Positions 17,160 to 25,510 of a DNA stretch of 64,000 nt are shown here, piece by piece; position 1 is the first letter of the stretch; every line of letters starts with the position of its first letter. This DNA comes from Haloferax prahovense DSM 18310 (GTDB lineage: Archaea; Halobacteriota; Halobacteria; Halobacteriales; Haloferacaceae). Both the position numbers and the translations under genes were made by a program. The notes beneath the pieces were generated by a model that was not told where the DNA came from, did not search any database, and worked only from the letters and a program-made list of their open reading frames with translations. Location: positions 299,237-363,236 of the forward strand of contig NZ_AOLG01000008.1 of assembly GCF_000336815.1 (NCBI RefSeq), written 5' to 3'.

Positions 17160-19214
17160 CTACCGGCCTTCCTCGTCGAGTTCGAGGTCGGCGACGATTT
17201 CGTACGGCGACGACCCCTTCCGGATACCGTCGAGGATGGCGAAGGCCTCTCTCGGCGAGAGGAACTGCCGCGTCACGGCGAGCCCGAGCGGCGTCGGGTC
17301 GAGGCCGTCGATGAAGCCCCACTCCAAGAGCTTCCCCACCGCGTGGGTCGTCGGCACCTCGCCGAGCATCCGGCTGTTGAGCGCCTTCGCCTTCTTGCCG
17401 GCGACGACGATGTTCGCCAGCGTCTCTTCGACCGCCGAGGACTGGTCGTACACCGTCCGGACCTCCTCCATCTCGCCTTTGAGGAGTTTGAACGCGACCT
17501 CGTCTTCGGTCATCTCCATCGTGTTGTGATAGCTCGCGTCGGGTTCGACGAGCAGGTAGACGACGCCCTTGTCGTGGTAGTCGGGGCGGCCGGCGCGGCC
17601 GAGCATCTGGCTGAACTCCTGGACGGAGAGCCACTCGATGCCCATCGCCAGCGTGTCGAAGATGACCTGCGACGCCGGGAAGTCGACCCCGGCGGCGAGC
17701 GCGGCGGTCGTCACGACGGCCGCGAGGTCCTGATTGGCGAACTGTCGCTCCACCCGCTTTCGCTGGCCGTAGTCCAAGCCGGCGTGGTACGCCGCGGCGT
17801 TGTAGTCCATCTTCCGGGCGATTTCGTGGCACCGCCGCCGCGAGTTGGTGAAGATGATGGTCTGGCCGCGGTAGCCCTTCGAGGACTTCGAGTCGAACGC
17901 CTGCCGCACGAGGCGGTTTTCGATTCGCGGCTTTTCCTGCCCGTCGGCGAAGGTGACGTGGCGCTCGATGGGGACGGGGCGGTCCTCGTACTCGACGAGG
18001 TTGGCCCGGAGGGTCTGTGCGAGCCACTTCGGGTTGCCGACGGTCGCAGAGAGGTAAATCCACTGCGCGCCGCCGTAGCTCTCGCGGCGCTTCGCGCGGG
18101 CCTCGCAGTAGTGTTTCAGGCGGGCTATCATCCCGTCGAGGCGGTGGCCGCGCTCTTCTTCTTTCAGGGTGTGGACCTCGTCGATGACGACCGTGCCGAT
18201 GTCGCCGAGGTCCTTGCCCGTCCGGAGCGCGTGGTCGATGCCCTCGTAGGTGCCGACGATGACGTCGGCGTTCGGGTCGAATCGGTTGCCGTCGTCGTTG
18301 ATTCGGCTCGCGCCGACGCGGATGGTCACCTTGCCGAGGTGGCCGTAGCGCTCCTTGAAGTCCTCGTGCTTCTGGTTCGCGAGCGCGACCAGCGGGACGA
18401 GAAACAGCATCTTCCCGTCGTCGTTCAGCATCCGGTTGATGCCGGCGAGCTCGCCGACGAGCGTCTTCCCGGTCGCCGTCGCGCTCACGACGAGCTGGTC
18501 GTCGCCGTCGAGCAGCCCGTTGTCGATGGCGAGGCTCTGGACGGGAAGCAGGGTGTCGAAGCGCTCGGTCAGCATCGACTTCAGGTTCGGGTGGAGGTCG
18601 AGCGTCTCCGTCTCGACCAGCTCCACGTCCTCGGTCGTCGCGCTGATGGTGTCGAACTTCGTCAGGTCGGGGTCTAACTCACCCTGCAGTAAGTTCGTGA
18701 TGCGGGTCAGGTCGCCCGTCTCGTAGAGCAGTTCCTCCAGGCGCTCTTGGGCGGCCTGCGTGAGCCCGCCCGCGAAGGAGAGTTCGCCCTCCAGTTCTTG
18801 GACGGCGCAGTCGCGACAGATGTGCTCGTGTTCGGCCTTGATGGCCGTGTCGTCGGTGATGGGCGAGTACCGGCCGTTGACGGCGCAGCGGCGGCAGGTC
18901 CGCACCGTCAGCGCCTCCAACTGGTAGCCGTCGAGCATCTCTTTCAGCTCGTCGCGGCCGTCTTTCGGCGTCTGCTGAGAGATGCGGATGCGGGCGGCCG
19001 ACCGGGCGAGTTCGACGAACTGACTCGGGTCGCGCGGCGAGTCGTCTCCCTTCCGAGTCACCAGAAAGCGCAGGGGTCGAGGCCCCGCGTTCGTCTCTTT
19101 GAGTTCGAGCTTGCCGCGGAGCACCCGCTTTCCGTCCCGGCGGGCGACGACGAGGTAGTCGTCTCCCGTCTGGTGGAGAAAGAGCGTGTCGACGCGGGTG
19201 ACCTGTTTAGACAC
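17160..19214 (-). CDS. Ski2/Hel308-like DEAD/DEAH-box helicase with zinc ribbon
   Basis: A 684-residue SF2 helicase. An N-terminal domain (1-140, matching what is called DUF5814) carries a four-Cys zinc ribbon (C107, C110, C133, C136). The motor has motif I SATATGKT (K250), motif II DEVH (345-348), motif III SAT, GVDFPASQVIF and motif VI QMLGRAGRP. It lacks Hel308's HhH tail. The substrate, DNA or structured RNA, cannot be told from sequence; Ski2-like proteins in archaea act in repair or RNA surveillance. It stands alone between a transporter and a cupin gene. Confidence 0.92.
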   Translation of the reverse strand: MSKQVTRVDTLFLHQTGDDYLVVARRDGKRVLRGKLELKETNAGPRPLRFLVTRKGDDSPRDPSQFVELARSAARIRISQQTPKDGRDELKEMLDGYQLEALTVRTCRRCAVNGRYSPITDDTAIKAEHEHICRDCAVQELEGELSFAGGLTQAAQERLEELLYETGDLTRITNLLQGELDPDLTKFDTISATTEDVELVETETLDLHPNLKSMLTERFDTLLPVQSLAIDNGLLDGDDQLVVSATATGKTLVGELAGINRMLNDDGKMLFLVPLVALANQKHEDFKERYGHLGKVTIRVGASRINDDGNRFDPNADVIVGTYEGIDHALRTGKDLGDIGTVVIDEVHTLKEEERGHRLDGMIARLKHYCEARAKRRESYGGAQWIYLSATVGNPKWLAQTLRANLVEYEDRPVPIERHVTFADGQEKPRIENRLVRQAFDSKSSKGYRGQTIIFTNSRRRCHEIARKMDYNAAAYHAGLDYGQRKRVERQFANQDLAAVVTTAALAAGVDFPASQVIFDTLAMGIEWLSVQEFSQMLGRAGRPDYHDKGVVYLLVEPDASYHNTMEMTEDEVAFKLLKGEMEEVRTVYDQSSAVEETLANIVVAGKKAKALNSRMLGEVPTTHAVGKLLEWGFIDGLDPTPLGLAVTRQFLSPREAFAILDGIRKGSSPYEIVADLELDEEGR

Positions 19215-19332
19215 GGTGCCTGCTACGGCGACGTGGTATTTCAGCGATTCGCCTGCGAACGCTCAGGCTCGATAGCGACCCGCATGCGGCTTCGTACTCT
19301 GGCCGCCGCGGCCGCCGCGTCCTCGTCCACGC

Positions 19333-19722
19333 TCAGACGTCGGCGTCGTCGGCGAGTTCGATGGCGTCGTCGCCGTTGGGGACCGCACAGAGGAACGACC
19401 CCTCTCCGTCGGACTCGTTTCGGTACCAGTGGACGACGCCGGCGGGAATCAAAAGCGAGTCGCCGGCTTCGACCTCGTACTCCTCGTCGCCGATGCCGAC
19501 GACGTACCGACCCGAGAGGACGTACTGCTCGTGTTCGACCTCGTTGGTGTGTTTCGGCACCGTCGCGCCGGGGTCCAGGACGAACCGCCGGATTGCAAAG
19601 TTCGGCGCGCCGTCGGCCTCGGAGACGAGGACGCCCTTCGACATCCCGTCGGCCGCGCCGACCCGCTCGTACTCGATGTCCGCGCCCCGCTTGACCACCG
19701 GCTCCGGTCGGGAATCACTCAT
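19333..19722 (-). CDS. Cupin-domain protein, 129 aa
   Basis: A single small cupin barrel. Metal-binding motif 1 reads PKHTNEVEHEQYVLSG with two histidines and a Glu, and motif 2 reads IPAGVVHWYRN with the second-strand histidine. The ATG at 19722 is preferred over the in-frame start at 19755, since the latter adds residues outside the fold. Small cupins bind divalent metal and may be isomerases, dioxygenases or sensors. The neighbourhood gives no clue to function. Confidence 0.9.
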   Translation of the reverse strand: MSDSRPEPVVKRGADIEYERVGAADGMSKGVLVSEADGAPNFAIRRFVLDPGATVPKHTNEVEHEQYVLSGRYVVGIGDEEYEVEAGDSLLIPAGVVHWYRNESDGEGSFLCAVPNGDDAIELADDADV

Positions 19723-19808
19723 ATCTCCCCGTCGATTGCCCGCCTGCGTAAGCATTTCCCCGTCTCTTCGCCCTGACTGCTTAAGGCCCCTCCGGGGTTA
19801 CTACGGGT

Positions 19809-20981
19809 ATGCGAGGAATCCGCATCGGTAGCGCCTTCGGCATCCCGATAAAGCTGGACCTCACGTTCCTCATCGTTCTCCCGCTTTTCGCGTGGCTCAT
19901 CGGCTCGGACGTGACGAATCTCGCGCTCGTCGTCAACGACCTCTTCGGCTCGAACATCGACGGCGTGGCCATCTCCGCGGGGTCGATGCAGTGGATACTC
20001 GGAAGCGCGGCCGCCATCGGGCTGTTCGCCGGCGTCCTGCTGCACGAGTTCGGCCACTCGCTCGTCGCCATGCGCTACGGCTACGAAATCGAGTCCATCA
20101 CGCTCTGGCTCTTCGGCGGCGTCGCCCGGTTCAAGGAGATTCCCGAGGACTGGAAACAGGAGTTCACCATCGCCGTCGCCGGCCCGCTCGTCTCGGTCGC
20201 CATCGGCGTCGTCTCCTACGCCGGCTTCCTCTTGCTCCCCGAGTCGCAGGCCCCCGCGCAGTTCGTCCTCGGCTACCTCGCGCTGGTGAACGTCTCGCTC
20301 GCCGTGTTCAACATGCTCCCCGGCTTCCCGATGGACGGCGGCCGCGTCCTCCGGGCGCTCCTCGCGCGGAACCGCCCGCACGCGAAAGCGACGCAGATGG
20401 CCGCCGAGGTCGGCAAGGTGTTCGCGTTCCTCCTCGGCCTGTTCGGCCTCTTTTTCAACCTGTTTCTCGTCGCGCTCGCCTTCTTCATCTACATGGGCGC
20501 GTCCGGTGAGGCCCAACAGACCGTCCTCAAGGCGACGTTCCAGGACGTGGTCGTCCGCGACATCATGACCAGTCGCGAAAACCTCGACGTGGTCGACGAG
20601 AGGACCTCAGTCGCGGAACTCCTCGAACGCATGTTCGTCGAGCGCCACACGGGCTACCCGGTCCTCAGAAACGGCAACCTCGTCGGCATGGTCACCCTCG
20701 ACGACGCCCGCGGCGTCAAGGAGGTCGAACGCGACGCCTTCCGCGTCGACGACATCATGAGCGACGAACTAACGACCATCACCCCCGACGCCGACGCGAT
20801 GGACGCCATCGCGCTCATGCAGGAACGCGGCGTGGGTCGCCTCCCGGTCGTCGACGAGACGGGTGACCTCGTCGGCCTCGTCTCCCGGTCGGACCTCGTC
20901 ACCGCCTTCAACATCATCCGCAGTCGCGGCTCGCTCGACGCCATGCCCCGGTCAGACGCTGGACTCGCCCAACTCCGCTGA
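19809..20981 (+). CDS. Site-2-type intramembrane metalloprotease (M50) with two CBS domains
   Basis: A 390-residue polytopic membrane protease. H79-E80-F81-G82-H83 is the zinc motif HExxH in the second hydrophobic helix, and FPMDGGRVLRAL (about 173-184) supplies the third ligand (Asp). Six helices are followed by two CBS domains (about 250-305 and 315-370; VRDIMTSRENLDVVDERTSV and VDDIMSDELTTITPDADAMD), which often bind adenine nucleotides. Homologues cleave membrane-anchored regulators, so energy-status-gated proteolysis is a reasonable inference. Confidence 0.95.
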   Translation: MRGIRIGSAFGIPIKLDLTFLIVLPLFAWLIGSDVTNLALVVNDLFGSNIDGVAISAGSMQWILGSAAAIGLFAGVLLHEFGHSLVAMRYGYEIESITLWLFGGVARFKEIPEDWKQEFTIAVAGPLVSVAIGVVSYAGFLLLPESQAPAQFVLGYLALVNVSLAVFNMLPGFPMDGGRVLRALLARNRPHAKATQMAAEVGKVFAFLLGLFGLFFNLFLVALAFFIYMGASGEAQQTVLKATFQDVVVRDIMTSRENLDVVDERTSVAELLERMFVERHTGYPVLRNGNLVGMVTLDDARGVKEVERDAFRVDDIMSDELTTITPDADAMDAIALMQERGVGRLPVVDETGDLVGLVSRSDLVTAFNIIRSRGSLDAMPRSDAGLAQLR

Positions 20982-20996
20982 TTCGCCGACCGGCTC

Positions 20997-21779
20997 TCAG
21001 TTCTCGGGAGCGTCGCTCCCCGCTCTCTCCTCGCGCGCCGCCGTCACTGCCGCCTCGCTATCGTAGAGGTCGACCGTCGCGTTCGCCCGGAACCACGCCA
21101 CGGCCTCGTCGAGCACCGCCGGGTCGCCGCCGGTGAGTTTGATTCGGGTCGGCCCGCCGCTGTTGGGGTAACTACCGACGCCCACGCCGAAGCGCTCGGC
21201 GACGACGCCGAGTTCGCGGGCGACGGCCCCCTCCGGCGCGTCGGCGTAGCACTCCCGCGACTCCACGTCGCCCGCGAACCGCTCGGCGATGCCCTCGAAC
21301 ATCGGCTTCATCTCGTCGGGGATGCCCGGCAGGACGTAGACGTTCCCCGCCCGACAGCCGGGTGCGAGGCCCTCCTCGTTCGGGAGCACCTCGGCGTCGG
21401 CGGGCATCGACGCGTACCACTCCGGTTCGAGGTCGAAGTCGATGTCCGGCCGGCGTTCGAGAATCGCCGCGATGGTCGATTCGACCTGCGTTTCGGCCTC
21501 GTCGTTGACGACGAACGCCCGGTCGAGGCCGGCCGCGACGGCTTCCATCGTGATGTCGTCCGGCGTCCCGCCGAGGCCGCCGGTGACGAGGACTGCGTCG
21601 AAGGCGGCCGCCCAGTCGGCGACCGTCTCGGCGATGACCTCGTGGTCGTCGGGGACCGTCTGAATCCGCGCCACCGTCGCCCCGCCCTCGGTGAGTCGCC
21701 GGGCCAACCACGTCGCGTTCGTGTTCTCGATGTCCCCCGCGAGCAGTTCGTTGCCGACGGTGAGGATGGCGGCCTGCAT
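20997..21779 (-). CDS. CinA/MoaB-like molybdopterin-binding-fold protein
   Basis: A 260-residue protein of the competence-damage (CinA) N-terminal family. Visible are ILTVGNELLAGDIENTNATW (5-24) and VLVTGGLGGTPDDITMEAVA (about 63-82), the MoCF-fold nucleotide-binding loops, then VYVLPGIPDEMKPMFEG. It lacks the C-terminal NMN deamidase domain of bacterial CinA, so it may be an ADP-ribose or nucleotide pyrophosphatase-type enzyme. It converges on the site-2 protease gene with 15 bp between stops. Confidence 0.9.
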   Translation of the reverse strand: MQAAILTVGNELLAGDIENTNATWLARRLTEGGATVARIQTVPDDHEVIAETVADWAAAFDAVLVTGGLGGTPDDITMEAVAAGLDRAFVVNDEAETQVESTIAAILERRPDIDFDLEPEWYASMPADAEVLPNEEGLAPGCRAGNVYVLPGIPDEMKPMFEGIAERFAGDVESRECYADAPEGAVARELGVVAERFGVGVGSYPNSGGPTRIKLTGGDPAVLDEAVAWFRANATVDLYDSEAAVTAAREERAGSDAPEN

Positions 21780-21941
21780 GGCCGGGTCGTAGGACCCCCG
21801 ATAGAAAGACGTGCTCGTTTCCGGCGTTCCCTTCGGGTTGTCGGCGACGGCCGCGCTATCGACGGTTCGTGGCGGCTCGCGCTCGGTAGTTCGAGCGCGG
21901 AAAAGCGAGGTGGACCGGCGACGACCTGCGGAACCGGCCGG

Positions 21942-22061
21942 TCAGCCCGTCGGTACCGTTGGGCCGACGGGCGCTTCGTTGTCCTCCGGGTCGCCGCGGT
22001 TGAGTATCGCGTCGCGGATGCGGTCGAACACCGAGTTGTCCGCGCGGAGTTGGGTTCTCAT
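21942..22061 (-). CDS. Possible small protein, 39 aa
   Basis: A 40-codon frame from ATG 22061 to TGA 21942 encodes RTQLRADNSVFDRIRDAILN followed by an acidic, Pro/Gly-rich tail. The composition looks haloarchaeal (many Asp and Arg, helical N-terminal half). No TATA box at -27 and no clear Shine-Dalgarno were found. It lies in the otherwise gene-poor stretch 21780-22467 beside the tRNA-His repeats. It could be a remnant of a longer gene or a genuine microprotein. Confidence 0.3.
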   Translation of the reverse strand: MRTQLRADNSVFDRIRDAILNRGDPEDNEAPVGPTVPTG

Positions 22062-22127
22062 CCCAAGTGGTATGTTTGTTCATGACACACTTGGGTCTGG
22101 TGGGAGTCCCAATCGGGGGTGTTGTCA

Positions 22128-22466
22128 GTCTTGGTACGAGAATTGAACGCCGTGAGGCTCCACCTCACGTATTCACGCTCGTTTCACTCGCGTGAACCTC
22201 GGTCGCTTCGTTCGCTCTCGTTCACTTCGCTCTCTGGTTCAATTCTCTCGGTTCGACTTCGCACATTCTCGTGAGTTCTCGCGGTGCTCGCTGACGCGAG
22301 CACACGCTCGAAAGAGTGAGAATGTGAAGAAGGTCCAGGTGCGAGAATTGAACCTCGTTCGCAACAAGTTGCTCACTGGTTCAATCTCGCAGCCATACCT
22401 CACCGTAAATTTCGAGACGGGCTCGCACACGCGACGCGGTGCTCACCGGTCGAAATTTAGAGAAGA
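22128..22466. repeat. Palindrome-rich interval with copies of the tRNA-His 3' end
   Basis: This gene-free stretch lies directly downstream of tRNA-His. It holds a perfect 24-bp copy of the tRNA 3' end and adjoining 2 bp (22331-22354 equals 22466-22489) and a third, 18/21-matching copy at 22128-22148. Inverted T-arm copies occur at 22236-22247 and, with one base missing, at 22378-22391. Further perfect inverted repeats are CACATTCTC/GAGAATGTG (22262-22270, 22318-22326), GTGCTCGC/GCGAGCAC (22284-22291, 22296-22303) and TAAATTTCGA/TCGAAATTTA (22406-22415, 22450-22459). The direct copies resemble attachment-site scars from tRNA-targeting integrases, but no integrase is present. Confidence 0.75.
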
Positions 22467-22467
22467 G

Positions 22468-22541
22468 GTCCAGGTGCGAGAATTGAACCCGCGTCTCAGC
22501 CTCCACAAGGCTGAAGGATAGTCCACTACCCCAACCCGGAC
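22468..22541 (-). tRNA. tRNA-His (anticodon GTG), G-1 encoded
   Basis: A 74-nt cloverleaf on the minus strand. The anticodon arm is CAGCC-TTGTGGA-GGCTG with GTG at 34-36. The T-arm is GCGGG-TTCAATT-CTCGC. The acceptor TCCGGGT pairs with ACCTGGA (one G-T pair), and the extra 5' G at 22541 pairs with C73, so the histidine identity element G-1 is in the DNA. CCA is not encoded. The TATA-like CGTATTTTAG lies 30-39 nt upstream. Confidence 0.97.
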
Positions 22542-22690
22542 ACGCTGCAATCCTTCCTAATCCGCTACGACTAAAATACGTTACGCTACGGTCCCGGAAT
22601 GACAGTACGTAACAGAGCTCACCCACGTCGACGACGCCGCGCCGGCGAGCGGGACGCTTTTGCCGCGGAGGCCCGAAGCTGCGGGTAGCA

Positions 22691-23152
22691 GTGGCTATCA
22701 CGGACAAGATCTATCTCAAAAATCACCGCCAGATCGTCTCGCAACTGGATACGAACATCCCCAAGCGCGTCTTCAGCGGTGCGACCCTCGAAATCCTCTA
22801 CTCCGGCGAGGGGCTCGCCAAGGTGGACGACGCCACCCGCGACCGCCTGCTCGACTTCGCGCAGGACTTCCTCGACTGCGAAAATTCGGACGACATCTAC
22901 ACCGGCTACCCCGAACGCCAGTTCATCGAGTACCTGCTCGAACTCCGCGCGCAGGGGCTCGGCCCCGACGCCATCGTGGACGTGATGAGCGACGACTACA
23001 TGGTGTACGCCTACCCCGGCGACGTGCTCTCGTTCCTCGACGACGCGGTCCGGACGCTCGAATCGGTCGAGGCGCTCGCGGACGTGGAAGGGGACAGAGA
23101 GATGCAGGACGACGCACGACGGGCGAAGCAGGACCTCGTCGGTCCTCGCTGA
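22691..23152 (+). CDS. Conserved haloarchaeal protein, 153 aa, unknown
   Basis: A soluble, helix-rich protein starting MAITDKIYLKNHRQIVSQLD, with IPKRVFSGATLEILYSGEG and a C-terminal charged helix. The start is GTG at 22691; a T-rich CGCTTTTGC about 27-34 nt upstream is a plausible TATA box for a leaderless mRNA. I know it only as a conserved haloarchaeal protein without characterised function. It converges on a ribbon-helix-helix gene. Confidence 0.75.
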   Translation: MAITDKIYLKNHRQIVSQLDTNIPKRVFSGATLEILYSGEGLAKVDDATRDRLLDFAQDFLDCENSDDIYTGYPERQFIEYLLELRAQGLGPDAIVDVMSDDYMVYAYPGDVLSFLDDAVRTLESVEALADVEGDREMQDDARRAKQDLVGPR

Positions 23153-23209
23153 ATCGGACCCGCTACCGCGAATCGACAACAGCGCAGAGAGCGCCGGCGG
23201 TCGGCCGGC

Positions 23210-23623
23210 TTAGCCGAGGCGGAACGACGGCTCGTCGCCCGTGTCGAGGTCCTCCAGTTGGATGACCTCTTCGACGTCGTCGTGGTCGTTTTCGACCTGC
23301 TCGCGCAGGTAGTTCACGTAGCCCTTGTGCTCTTCGAGCTGCTCGCGGAGGTGTTCGGCCTCCAGTTCGAGGCGCTCGTGCTCGCGGATGAAGCTCTTGG
23401 GAACCTCGACGGTCGGGGGGAACGACTCGTCTTCGCCCTCGCGCAACTTCTCCAGTTCGTGCTTGGGGACGACCTGCACCTGACCGTCGTGGGCAACTAA
23501 CGTGTCCACGTAGTCGCGGAAGACGGCGGACAGGGAGATGTCCCGCTCTTCGGCTATCTCCCGAAGGGTCTCGAACGCGTCTTCGTTGACGCGAAACGAG
23601 ATGGTCTTGTTCTTGTTGCCCAT
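23210..23623 (-). CDS. Ribbon-helix-helix (CopG-like) regulator with coiled-coil tail
   Basis: A 137-residue protein. Residues 1-45 (NKTISFRVNEDAFETLREIA, then DISLSAVFRDYVDTLV) fit a ribbon-helix-helix DNA-binding domain. A long charged region with strong heptad character (about 80-120; ERLELEAEHLREQLEEHKGY) predicts a coiled coil, so it probably acts as an elongated dimer or tetramer. TTAAGTGG on the minus strand, 27-34 nt before the ATG, is a TATA candidate. There is no neighbouring toxin gene, so a solo regulator is more likely than an antitoxin. Confidence 0.85.
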   Translation of the reverse strand: MGNKNKTISFRVNEDAFETLREIAEERDISLSAVFRDYVDTLVAHDGQVQVVPKHELEKLREGEDESFPPTVEVPKSFIREHERLELEAEHLREQLEEHKGYVNYLREQVENDHDDVEEVIQLEDLDTGDEPSFRLG

Positions 23624-23812
23624 GATATTCGTCGGTCCGTGGTGAGGCCACTTAATGGTTCGTCAGACGAGGGGTCTCGGGCGTCGCGATTCGTCGCAAA
23701 AAGGGGCGTGTGACGGTGGAAATCGGCCGTCAGTCGGGGTTGGATACGTTCGGTGGGTTCGGCGACCGGTGCGCGTCCCGCTGACGCGCCGGGTCGCGGC
23801 CGGGGCGTTCGC

Positions 23813-24403
23813 TTACGCGCTCAGCTCGTCGGCCTGTTCGAGGCTTTCGAGCGCGGCGATGGCGGCGCGCTTGTACTCCTCGGGGTCGAGGTCGTAGTGC
23901 TCGCGGGCCATCCGCGCGTACTCGTTGCCCTCGTCGTCGAACGCCGCGATGCGGTCGAGCGTCTTGTCCGCGGTCTCGGTCACCCAGCGGTCGCGCGTGG
24001 CCGCGTCGACCTCGGTGATGGACTCGGGTCGGACGGAGACGTTGATGCTGCCGTCGTCGGTCTCGTACGTCCGCGGCTTGCCGACGACCGCGACGTAGGC
24101 GGGCGCGTCGAGGTCGCGCAGCGCGCTGGCGGCCTCGGGCTGGTACTGGCCGGCGTAGACGAAGAACGTCCCCGTCGGGTCGACGATGCGACCCCGCCAG
24201 TACTCGTTGTCCTCGCCGACGTCTTCCTTCTCGGTCAGCGTGCCGACGAGGAAGACGCGGTTCGCGCTCTCTCCCGTCGGAAGCAGCAGGTAGACGGGCG
24301 CGCGCTCGTCGTCGGACTCCTTGAACGTGTAACCGGCGTCGTTGAACTCCTGTGCGAAGACGCGCCGGGCGACCTCTCGGGTGGGGATTTCGTTGGAACT
24401 CAT
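23813..24403 (-). CDS. rpap3: RPA-associated protein RPAP3
   Basis: A 196-residue protein whose ATG (24403) directly abuts the rpa3 stop (24404-24406). It belongs to the RPA-associated family (COG3390) found behind rpa genes in haloarchaea; in H. volcanii the rpa3 and rpap3 products work together in DNA repair (established knowledge). An OB-like core is visible (NRVFLVGTLTEKEDVGEDNE, then TGTFFVYAGQYQPEAASALR, KPRTYETDDGSINVSVRPES) followed by a helical C-terminus. It probably forms a complex with Rpa3 on single-stranded DNA. Confidence 0.92.
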   Translation of the reverse strand: MSSNEIPTREVARRVFAQEFNDAGYTFKESDDERAPVYLLLPTGESANRVFLVGTLTEKEDVGEDNEYWRGRIVDPTGTFFVYAGQYQPEAASALRDLDAPAYVAVVGKPRTYETDDGSINVSVRPESITEVDAATRDRWVTETADKTLDRIAAFDDEGNEYARMAREHYDLDPEEYKRAAIAALESLEQADELSA

Positions 24404-25339
24404 TTACATCGACCTCGCTTTGATGAGCAGCTCTTCTGCGTCCGCTGGCTCGCTCAGCCGCTCGACTTCGTTGGCGAGCACGTACCGACCCAGCGTCGGG
24501 CCGGTGACGCGGTAGTAGAACCCCACGAGGTCACCGCGCATCTCCTCTTCGACGATGGTGGTGTCGAGGGCGTCCATGGCCATCTGCTTCGCCTCGTCCA
24601 GTTCGATACCGGTCAACTCCTCGGTCATCTCACGGTTGAAGATGACTTCGTGGACCTCGTCGCCGTCGTCGACGACGGCCTTGATGCGGAGGTCGAACTC
24701 GCCTTCGACGCTGCCGTGTTCGGAACAGCGCCCGTTCTGGAGGACGCGCGTGCAGCCCTCCTCGGGACAGCGCTTGATGAGGCCGCTCCCGGACTGGATG
24801 TCCACGAGCGCGCCCTCGACGCTGGTCGAGTCGTCGCCGACTTCGATCTCCTCGTCGAGTTCGGTGATGCTCGTCGTCCGGTTGAGCTTCACGGAGAAGT
24901 TGCCCTGGTACTCGTCGGTGACGACGTTGCCGAGCGCGTACGATTTCCCTTCTTCGAGTTCGGGGAGTTCGGACGTGGTGAACGAGACGAACTTCATCCG
25001 CCCGGAGTCGTCGCCGAGCAGGCCGACCTGCGCGATGGACTCGCTCCGGGGTTCCCAGAGTTCGACGACCTTCGCGCGCACGTCGACCCACTGCTCGTCT
25101 TCGTCGATGTCGTTGAGCAGGGTCTGTTCGTTTCCGCCGGAGCCGCCGGCGAGCTCGTCGCGCTCGATACCGGCCTCGTCGAGGTAACTGTTGACGACGC
25201 TCCGCCGCGCTTCGTCGACGGGGACGCGGTACTCGGTGACGAGGCTCTCTAATCGTTCTTCGACTTCGTCCGCGGACACGTCTAGGTGGTCCGAGAACTG
25301 GTCGGCTATCTCAGCCGCATGGGTTCGCAAATCAGTCAT
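24404..25339 (-). CDS. rpa3: Replication protein A-type ssDNA-binding protein Rpa3
   Basis: A 311-residue ssDNA-binding protein. It has an N-terminal helical region, an OB fold (about 85-180; WVDVRAKVVELWEPRSESIA and GRMKFVSFTTSELPELEEGK) and a C4-type zinc finger around 198-215 (CPEEGCTRVLQNGRCSEHG, Cys/Cys/Cys/His), then a further fold. It forms an operon with rpap3. Unlike most neighbours it is not leaderless: the TATA box ATATAAAA (25401-25408) lies 60-70 nt upstream, GGTGGAGG and GAGGT precede the ATG, and a 15-codon uORF begins at 25379. Confidence 0.94.
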   Translation of the reverse strand: MTDLRTHAAEIADQFSDHLDVSADEVEERLESLVTEYRVPVDEARRSVVNSYLDEAGIERDELAGGSGGNEQTLLNDIDEDEQWVDVRAKVVELWEPRSESIAQVGLLGDDSGRMKFVSFTTSELPELEEGKSYALGNVVTDEYQGNFSVKLNRTTSITELDEEIEVGDDSTSVEGALVDIQSGSGLIKRCPEEGCTRVLQNGRCSEHGSVEGEFDLRIKAVVDDGDEVHEVIFNREMTEELTGIELDEAKQMAMDALDTTIVEEEMRGDLVGFYYRVTGPTLGRYVLANEVERLSEPADAEELLIKARSM

Positions 25340-25379
25340 GGTCTACCTCGCCTCCACCTTGGTTTCCATTGGGAGGCAT
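25332..25379 (-). CDS. 15-codon leaderless uORF overlapping the rpa3 start
   Basis: ATG at 25379 opens MPPNGNQGGGEVDHD and stops at TGA 25334-25332, eight bases past the A of the rpa3 ATG and in another frame. The TATA box ATATAAAA lies 22-29 nt upstream of this ATG, exactly where it would make the uORF leaderless. The rpa3 Shine-Dalgarno lies inside the uORF. Translation of the uORF would therefore carry ribosomes onto the rpa3 start. Confidence 0.45.
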   Translation of the reverse strand: MPPNGNQGGGEVDHD

Positions 25380-25400
25380 ACTGACCTTGGATGCGTACTC

Positions 25401-25408
25401 ATATAAAA
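25401..25408 (-). promoter_or_regulatory. TATA box of the rpa3-rpap3 operon
   Basis: ATATAAAA on the plus strand (TTTTATAT on the minus strand) is one of the strongest TATA boxes in the window. It predicts a transcript start near 25379, the first base of the uORF. Confidence 0.65.
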
Positions 25409-25510
25409 AGTTGCAAACGGCGCAGTGAAAGTGAACGTCGCGGCCGAGAGCGCGCCAGAACCGCCGCACCGAGCGAGGAATTGATAGCCTCGGGGCACGC
25501 ACTCGACAGC

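Noticed and set aside
22465-22541. tRNA-His lacking an encoded G-1
   Set aside because: A first alignment put the extra base as T, but pairing TCCGGGT with ACCTGGA places G-1 at 22541 opposite C73, so G-1 is encoded.
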